A stretch of 5,333 bases of DNA from an archaeon. GTDB lineage: Archaea; Asgardarchaeota; Hermodarchaeia; Hermodarchaeales; Hermodarchaeaceae. The stretch's first letter is position 1. Each line of letters starts with the position of its first letter. The notes under the pieces are model-generated. The model saw nothing but the letters and a program-made list of their open reading frames with translations, was not told where the DNA came from and ran no database searches. Position numbers and translations under genes: made by a program. The stretch is taken from assembly GCA_016550485.1 (NCBI GenBank), contig JABXGV010000213.1:1-5333 (forward strand). The letters run 5' to 3'. This document shows positions 1 through 3,638 of this stretch, one piece after another.

Positions 1-2
1 AG

Positions 3-458
3 CTGGAGGTCCAGGGCCCACGTCGACCCCTAATCGGCTTCTCCAGTGTCCTTCGCCTTGAGGAGAACGAAGTCAAGGTGGGGAGTCGTAGCGTTGGCAT
101 GGTGGCGTCCCATGGAAAGGGGAAAGTTGTTTACTTAGGAATAGCATTTCCTCTCATCAATTATCGGGGGGACGCTGGCGAAATTGGTGATATGGTCAGC
201 TATCTTTTACAGCAGTTCAACCAACAGCCACAAGGAGATACGAAATCACCTTCGGTGGATGAAGTCTTTCTTGGACTTCGAAGTGCTAGAGTCGTTTTCC
301 TTTCTAATTCAACCAACCAACCTCAATCAGTAGGCATTCAGGTACCACAGAGAATCAAGCTTCGGGACGCCTGGACAGGCGAAGAGCTGGCGGGGCGAGG
401 GCCTCGTGAACTGCCCCTGCCTCCCTATGACATACGCATCTTGGAGCTGGTTAGATGA
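3..458 (+). CDS. Probable glycoside hydrolase, C-terminal fragment (GH42-like end)
   Basis: This reading frame is open from the window's left edge and gives 151 residues before TGA, so the true start lies outside. The stretch VASHGKGKVVYLG (about residues 33-45 of the visible part) resembles the end of the beta-galactosidase trimerisation (glutamine-amidotransferase-like) domain, in which a GKG(R/K)VVYLG strand is typical. The last 60 residues read as a small beta domain ending in DAWTGEEL...LPLPPYDIRILEL, the pattern of a C-terminal all-beta domain of GH42 and related glycosidases. The catalytic barrel would lie upstream and cannot be seen. A GTG at position 78 could be read as a start, but the frame is protein-like before it, so I treat it as internal. 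The stop overlaps the next gene's ATG (ATGA), suggesting a coupled operon. Coding status is firm; the glycosidase call is an inference from the C-terminal end only. Another family with the same amidotransferase-like domain is possible. Confidence 0.6.
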   Translation: MEVQGPRRPLIGFSSVLRLEENEVKVGSRSVGMVASHGKGKVVYLGIAFPLINYRGDAGEIGDMVSYLLQQFNQQPQGDTKSPSVDEVFLGLRSARVVFLSNSTNQPQSVGIQVPQRIKLRDAWTGEELAGRGPRELPLPPYDIRILELVR

Positions 459-1249
459 ACAATATTAGTGAAACCTTCATCTTCACCGATGTAGACAGCA
501 GACAGTATCGGAATCTCCTTTCAGCCCTGCCCCTATTCCAGGGAGAGCGGGGGATACTTACACTACTTTACCGGGAGAGCGATGGCAAAATCCTCAACGC
601 CATTCACTCCCATTATGGCTCGTGGTCTGATGTGACGCTACAGTTCACAACACCAGAAGACACAATAAGGCAGCTGAAAGCAAAGGAAAACGTCGATGCC
701 GTCATTCTGCTGGAGGAAAGACTAGCTGGGTTTCTGCTCGCAAAGCTACAAGCTGAGTACACTTCTAAAATGGATTTTATCAACTATTTCTTGAGGGCTC
801 AAGAAGCAGTACAGGAGAAACTTGGAATTTGGTTCCATGTAGAGCCCATGGAGTTTTGGACCCAGAATGTCTTGATGCTCTTCCGCAAAGCCCAAAACCT
901 TCTAAAATCCTTACCTAACGGTCTATCTCTCCTAGCAGTCTTCAGCGGAGACAAATTATGGACTAGCCTCCTCGCCCAGAAGACTGACGGGAAATTAACC
1001 CAGATATCCACAATTGACGTAACTGAAATTCAAGGACTGAGGATTAGTGACTGGCGCATCGATTATGAAAAGCTACTAGAACTGGTTCAGCAAAGGTTTG
1101 GCAAACCGTCCCTTGGTGTATTCACTGATACTGAAACCTTCAAGTTCCTTTTAAGAAGTAGTCGTCCGTGGGATTTTCTTCAACAGGCTCGTCGAGAGGA
1201 GCAGATTATCATCAATCCTGCGTCTGTGCGTTTCACCATGCGATTATGA
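455..1249 (+). CDS. Conserved-looking protein of unknown function, possible internal duplication
   Basis: This is a complete 264-residue protein that I do not recognise. The ATG overlaps the upstream stop as ATGA, and GGAG at 443-446 lies 8 nt upstream, so translation is probably coupled to the preceding glycosidase-like gene. There is no signal peptide and no clear membrane segment, so it is probably cytoplasmic. The two halves look alike: residues 32-49 (RGILTLLYRESDGKILNA) correspond to 155-172 (NGLSLLAVFSGDKLWTSL), and residues 80-97 (VDAVILLEERLAGFLLAK) to 218-235 (PSLGVFTDTETFKFLLRS). Each half seems to have a beta hairpin, a variable part and a closing strand plus helix. The helical stretch at 101-152 would join them. 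No catalytic motif or conserved Cys/His cluster is visible. The gene ends 26 bp before the convergent minus-strand gene, and I see no clear terminator in that gap. Confidence 0.8.
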   Translation: MNNISETFIFTDVDSRQYRNLLSALPLFQGERGILTLLYRESDGKILNAIHSHYGSWSDVTLQFTTPEDTIRQLKAKENVDAVILLEERLAGFLLAKLQAEYTSKMDFINYFLRAQEAVQEKLGIWFHVEPMEFWTQNVLMLFRKAQNLLKSLPNGLSLLAVFSGDKLWTSLLAQKTDGKLTQISTIDVTEIQGLRISDWRIDYEKLLELVQQRFGKPSLGVFTDTETFKFLLRSSRPWDFLQQARREEQIIINPASVRFTMRL

Positions 1250-1275
1250 GCCATGTTGTTGCCTAGCGGGAATCC

Positions 1276-1812
1276 TCAACCCTTCATTCGCTCACCGCAG
1301 ACGGCACAGTAAAGATCCTCTGCGTCACCCACCGCGTTACACCAAGGGCAAACCACCCTCCGAGAATATCCCGTGTACGGTGCACGGTGAGGAGACGGTC
1401 TTACAGGAGAGGGGCGGGGTCTAGGCATACCACCGGTGGCTCTATGCTCCGTAAGGGCGAGACCCCCTGCGATTATGGCAAACAGACCACCTATAGTAGG
1501 TAGCCCTATGATACCGAAAATGATCCAGACAATACCCACTGACATGAGGTTTTCTTCAAGGGAGGGACGGGTCACCAGAACTACTATCCCTTGAACTAGA
1601 CCTAACACGCCAATGATTGCGACTACCATTAATCTAAACATGACTCGTGTATAGTCGATATAGAAGCTGGGGTCCCACAAATACATGAGTTCATAGAGCT
1701 GTACTTCAAACCATAATGAGGTAGCATATCTAACGCAGTATAGGGCGCAGAGTAAACTGATTATTCCTGCGGCTAAGGCGAGACCCTTTGACGAACGGAT
1801 TCTGCTCAACAC
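1276..1812 (-). CDS. Small membrane protein with C-terminal zinc ribbon
   Basis: This 178-residue protein starts at GTG (1812-1810), with GAGGG lying 3-4 nt upstream. The TTG in the next codon is an alternative start with more usual spacing, while the ATG at 1814 is followed at once by TGA in its own frame. Hydrophobic segments lie at about residues 10-34, 58-81 and 90-120; the last is long, with a Pro-Thr break near 105, and may be two passes. A Pro/Arg-rich linker (about 129-152) leads to a zinc ribbon with C155-P-W-C158 and C169-A-V-C172, an 'rbzinc'-type CxxC...CxxCG ending common in archaeal membrane proteins. The ribbon probably faces the cytoplasm and may bind protein or nucleic acid. 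I cannot assign a specific role. It lies downstream of the ARPP-1 gene in the same direction, separated by a terminator-like hairpin, and converges on the plus-strand gene ending at 1249. Confidence 0.85.
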   Translation of the reverse strand: MLSRIRSSKGLALAAGIISLLCALYCVRYATSLWFEVQLYELMYLWDPSFYIDYTRVMFRLMVVAIIGVLGLVQGIVVLVTRPSLEENLMSVGIVWIIFGIIGLPTIGGLFAIIAGGLALTEHRATGGMPRPRPSPVRPSPHRAPYTGYSRRVVCPWCNAVGDAEDLYCAVCGERMKG

Positions 1813-1868
1813 ATATCCCTCGACTTAATTGTATCTCCACTGCATTACAGCTATTCTCATCCTAAAAA

Positions 1869-1878
1869 CTTTATGAAA
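1869..1878 (-). promoter_or_regulatory. Weak TATA-like element for the membrane-protein gene
   Basis: On the minus strand TTTCATAAAG is centred about 61 nt upstream of the GTG start. That is nearly the same distance as the strong TATA box from its ATG in the ARPP-1 gene. It lies just past the terminator-like hairpin, where an independent promoter would be expected. The match to TTTATATA is poor and there is no clear BRE, so the call is tentative. Confidence 0.25.
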
Positions 1879-1889
1879 CTGAATCTTAC

Positions 1890-1915
1890 AGAGAAAAAGA
1901 GGGAGGCTTCCCTCT
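1890..1915 (-). terminator. Intrinsic-terminator-like hairpin after the ARPP-1 gene
   Basis: Read on the minus strand, AGAGGGA (1915-1909) and TCCCTCT (1904-1898) form a perfect 7-bp stem with the loop AGCC, followed directly by TTTTCTC. Hairpin plus T-run is the shape of an intrinsic terminator; in archaea the T-run alone is often enough. It lies about 80 nt beyond the ARPP-1 stop and before the membrane-protein start, so it would separate the two minus-strand genes. The 5' arm also has a competing partner upstream, given as a separate feature. Confidence 0.6.
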
Positions 1916-1941
1916 GAAATCAGAGACTTCATGGGGAAGCC
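1905..1941 (-). promoter_or_regulatory. Alternative pairing that competes with the terminator stem
   Basis: On the minus strand GGCTTCCC (1941-1934) is perfectly complementary to GGGAAGCC (1912-1905). The second arm contains four bases of the terminator's 5' arm and its whole loop, so both structures cannot form together. This is the geometry of an antiterminator/terminator pair. That the complementarity exists is seen directly; that it controls read-through into the membrane-protein gene is inference. Confidence 0.4.
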
Positions 1942-1945
1942 CATT

Positions 1946-1974
1946 CGGCTCTGCCTTTAGGCATGGACTAGCCG
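1946..1974. other. Second hairpin in the 3' region of the ARPP-1 gene
   Basis: CGGCT (1946-1950) pairs with AGCCG (1970-1974). Inside, TGCC (1952-1955) pairs with GGCA (1960-1963) around a TTTA tetraloop, leaving an asymmetric internal loop. AGCC at 1938-1941 could instead pair with GGCT at 1947-1950, so this element can also exchange partners with the pairing next to it. The region lies between the ARPP-1 stop and the terminator hairpin and has no ORF. Confidence 0.4.
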
Positions 1975-1994
1975 CGCTGATTCATCCTGCACGT

Positions 1995-2933
1995 CTAGAA
2001 GTGCGATAGGCAGTAGTGGACTGGCTTGCGCCGCTTATCCCACAGCGCATTCATGGCCTGCTTTTCGCTGTGGTATGTGGCAGCAGAACCGTCGACTTGG
2101 AGTTGGATGCTGAGACTGCGAAGCTGCTTGAGCATCTCCTTCCGGAGCTTGGTGAGGGTCGTCTTGGGTGTTGCCTTTTCTGCGGCAATCTCTGAGGCGA
2201 ACCGTGCGATGAGCTTGTCGTGGAGCTCCCGATAGGTCTCAACGCTGTCAAAAACTTCAAGGGACATTAATTTCCCTTCACTGATGACTGCGAGCCCAAC
2301 CTGTCGGTCCTGGGGCTTCAGCTTGGAGAGCTCCTCTCGCATCCTAGCAATGGCCCGGGCTTGAACATCGCTGTGCCGAGTGGAGGATTCACCAGCTGCG
2401 ATGACGGGCCTACCGCGATAATGCTTGGATTTCATCTCTTCGCGGTGGCGGCGAACCTTGTCCCAGACTGCACTTTGGTCAGCGGTAGCCCTTCCCAGTG
2501 TGTGGGCACGAACCTTTGGGGATGCTACACCATAATGTGCCACATCTGTCATAATCCCATGACCAGCACTGATGGGGTGGACATCGTGGGTGCACCGGCA
2601 GGGGATCTCTGTCTTTGACTTGGCTGGCACCAGATGGCTGCCCACGACGACGCGGGATTGTGTGCCTTCTGCGTGAACATTCATACCGGCAATGAAGAGG
2701 ATGGGCATATCGCCCCTGTTTACAGCGATGAGGGTGTCAATGCTCCCGGAGTCTCGGAGTTCGAGCACACCGGCTTTGAGGGCTTCGTTCACGGTGATGT
2801 AGCTTCGCTCTCGTTCCGGGTCCTTATCAAGGATTGGGATGAAGTGGGCGTGGCCGATCTGTTCGGTCTCGCCGAGCTCTAGCTCGTCAATCGCTTCTAG
2901 GAGTTCGTCTACGGCTTCTTTTGATTCGGTCAT
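1995..2933 (-). CDS. DUF6569 / ARPP-1 family protein
   Basis: This is a complete 312-residue protein, a usual length for the family. The start is firm: ATG at 2933 with GGAGGTG (2946-2940) and a 6-nt spacer. Family features are clear by pattern. Residues 45-72 (YITVNEAL..G.LEL.DSGSID.L.AVN) are followed by the PILFIAG strand (77-83), a TQSR motif (91-94), VPAKSKTEIPCRC (102-114) and DQSAVW (152-157). Residues 211-230 (QVGLAVISEGKLMSLEVFDS) precede a helix with the HDKL motif, and the protein ends in VHYCLSHF. The fold is known in Pfam as 'ARG and Rhodanese-Phosphatase-superfamily-associated Protein domain'; I know of no proven biochemical activity. Most members I recall have CVErGRW after the IP strand, whereas this one reads CTHDVHPISAGHG, adding three histidines. 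There is no signal peptide or membrane segment, so it is probably cytoplasmic. The N-terminal 25 residues are acidic and helical. It has its own strong promoter. Confidence 0.9.
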   Translation of the reverse strand: MTESKEAVDELLEAIDELELGETEQIGHAHFIPILDKDPERERSYITVNEALKAGVLELRDSGSIDTLIAVNRGDMPILFIAGMNVHAEGTQSRVVVGSHLVPAKSKTEIPCRCTHDVHPISAGHGIMTDVAHYGVASPKVRAHTLGRATADQSAVWDKVRRHREEMKSKHYRGRPVIAAGESSTRHSDVQARAIARMREELSKLKPQDRQVGLAVISEGKLMSLEVFDSVETYRELHDKLIARFASEIAAEKATPKTTLTKLRKEMLKQLRSLSIQLQVDGSAATYHSEKQAMNALWDKRRKPVHYCLSHF

Positions 2934-2951
2934 ATGTTACACCTCCCTGGT

Positions 2952-2975
2952 AAATTGTAATTTGTAATTCAATTT
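2952..2975. repeat. AT-rich dyad with tandem TTGTAAT repeats at the predicted ARPP-1 start site
   Basis: AAATTG (2952-2957) and CAATTT (2970-2975) are inverted repeats separated by 12 bp. Between and within them TTGTAAT occurs twice in tandem (2955-2961 and 2962-2968). The minus-strand transcript driven by the TATA box at 2993-3000 should begin near 2970, so the element covers the start site. That position suits a repressor operator in archaea. Low-complexity AT sequence could also give such symmetry by chance. Confidence 0.35.
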
Positions 2976-2992
2976 CAGCAAAAGACACCGCC

Positions 2993-3000
2993 TATATAAA
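2993..3000 (+). promoter_or_regulatory. Same TATA element read outward for the leader ORF and orphan gene
   Basis: Read on the plus strand, TATATAAA would place transcription near 3022-3025, about 15-17 nt before the ATG of the 24-codon ORF, with its GGAGG site inside the leader. No other TATA-like sequence lies at a suitable distance in 3001-3030. The plus-strand BRE position (GACACCGCC) is poor, so this direction should be weaker. Confidence 0.4.
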
Positions 3001-3006
3001 CCTTTG
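2993..3006 (-). promoter_or_regulatory. Archaeal TATA box with BRE for the ARPP-1 gene
   Basis: On the minus strand TTTATATA (3000-2993) is preceded by CAAAGG (3006-3001), a purine-rich BRE-like stretch. It is centred about 63 nt upstream of the ARPP-1 ATG, predicting transcription from about 2970 and a leader of about 37 nt that contains the Shine-Dalgarno site. This is the best promoter in the window and the main evidence that the source is archaeal. On the plus strand it reads TATATAAA and may also work outward. Confidence 0.7.
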
Positions 3007-3030
3007 CAGCCAGGCGTTACCCCGATTTGT

Positions 3031-3035
3031 GGAGG
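3031..3035 (+). promoter_or_regulatory. Ribosome binding site of the 24-codon leader ORF
   Basis: GGAGG lies 4 nt before ATG 3040. It is a perfect core Shine-Dalgarno, though the spacing is short. It is much stronger than anything in front of the downstream ATG at 3111, where only AGGA about 10 nt upstream is seen. It is the main reason to believe the short ORF is translated. Confidence 0.5.
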
Positions 3036-3039
3036 CTAA

Positions 3040-3114
3040 ATGGGAAGCTGCCCACCACTAGATACCAGCCCATTGCAGGCGCTGGCAACACCATGTAGGA
3101 ACATGAACAAATGA
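3040..3114 (+). CDS. Short leader ORF (24 residues) coupled to the orphan gene
   Basis: The peptide is MGSCPPLDTSPLQALATPCR followed by NMNK, then TGA at 3112-3114. It has a GGAGG ribosome site and its stop overlaps the next gene's ATG as ATGA, the same overlap seen at 455. Termination-reinitiation could therefore carry ribosomes into the 134-codon gene, whose own ribosome site is weak. The peptide has two cysteines, is Pro-rich and shows no signal or membrane segment. It may be a regulatory leader, a tiny partner protein, or the real N-terminus of the downstream protein if a frameshift separates them. It resembles nothing I know. Chance occurrence is possible at this length. Confidence 0.45.
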   Translation: MGSCPPLDTSPLQALATPCRNMNK

Positions 3115-3515
3115 ACCAATCAACAGAAGAGCAACACTACTTTGCCTCCTTCTCTGACCGGATCGGAGGCGATAGCTGCCTCGGCTATGACTTTGTGGTT
3201 CTTGGGGCAAAGCCCAAGAGCACCCATCAACGGTATCTTCGACGCGTCTATCTTCCTGCAGAACGGGGAGGCTTTGAACAGCGCCCTGTTCCCCTCCTCA
3301 GCGATGAGCAATACGTCTTGGAAACAGAGTACACCGAAGACTGGACAGATAGTTCCTCCAGTGAAACCGCGACAGTCACGATTACCGCACAGTGCAAGTT
3401 CTGGATCATCATCGAATACGACCGAGATGGGCACCGCAGCTATCAGATGCTAGAGGCGCGAGGCCCCTTCCCTACACGGGACGCAGCCATCGAGTCATCT
3501 ATCCTAGGGGGCTAG
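3111..3515 (+). CDS. Orphan protein of unknown function, 134 residues
   Basis: The frame has an in-frame TAG at 3096, so ATG 3111 is the only possible start in this region. It also overlaps the leader ORF stop. The protein is soluble in character with no signal peptide. The N-terminal half has YFASFSDRIGGDSCLGYDFVVLG (residues 10-32), with alternating hydrophobic residues suggesting beta strands. A Ser/Thr/Glu-rich stretch lies at about 73-92, then a strand rich in Ile (CKFWIIIEYD, about 95-104). The end, ARGPFPTRDAAIESSI, is a GPF-strand plus helix pattern seen at the end of many small alpha/beta domains. Two other frames are open over much of this interval, but only this one has the leader overlap and stops exactly in the terminator stem. 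I cannot assign a function. It is a separate unit between the divergent promoter and the terminator. Confidence 0.7.
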   Translation: MNQSTEEQHYFASFSDRIGGDSCLGYDFVVLGAKPKSTHQRYLRRVYLPAERGGFEQRPVPLLSDEQYVLETEYTEDWTDSSSSETATVTITAQCKFWIIIEYDRDGHRSYQMLEARGPFPTRDAAIESSILGG

Positions 3516-3538
3516 CCTTAGCCCCTTCTCTCTTTTTT
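3508..3538 (+). terminator. Intrinsic-terminator-like hairpin with T6 after the orphan gene
   Basis: GGGGCTA (3508-3514) pairs perfectly with TAGCCCC (3519-3525) around a GCCT loop, followed by a pyrimidine stretch ending in six Ts (3533-3538). The gene's stop codon TAG (3513-3515) begins inside the 5' arm and runs one base into the loop, so a terminating ribosome would cover the hairpin. It should isolate the orphan gene from the peptidase gene downstream. The design is like the terminator on the other strand near 1900. Confidence 0.75.
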
Positions 3539-3623
3539 AGGTAAGCTGTTGTTTCTGCTTCTAAGAAAGGGCAGCACTTATCCCTATCCTCCTCCCTTAC
3601 TTGATGTATTCTTGTTCGCCGAA

Positions 3624-3630
3624 AGGTGGG
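3624..3630 (+). promoter_or_regulatory. Ribosome binding site of the C25 peptidase gene
   Basis: AGGTGGG lies 8 nt before ATG 3639 and contains AGGTG, a good match to the 16S 3' end. It supports this ATG, which is also the start that gives a proper signal peptide. In the 123-bp gap before the gene (3516-3638) I see no convincing TATA box. Confidence 0.6.
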
Positions 3631-3638
3631 AATTAGTC

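Noticed and set aside
78..80. GTG as start of the first gene
   Set aside because: The same frame is open and protein-like back to position 3, and no ribosome site precedes the GTG.
799..1011. Minus-strand open frame of 70 codons
   Set aside because: It is antisense to the ATGA-coupled 455-1249 gene, with no support of its own.
1250..1275. Bidirectional terminator between the convergent genes
   Set aside because: The 26-bp gap has no hairpin with a T-run on either strand.
2026..2882. Plus-strand open frames opposite the ARPP-1 gene (2026-2235, 2361-2618, 2634-2882)
   Set aside because: They lie antisense to a well-supported family gene, have no ribosome sites and no family-like sequence; they are shadows.
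3120..3453. Alternative frames over the orphan gene (minus 3120-3434; plus 3142-3453)
   Set aside because: They lack the leader overlap and terminator fit, and their sequences look less protein-like than the 3111-3515 frame.
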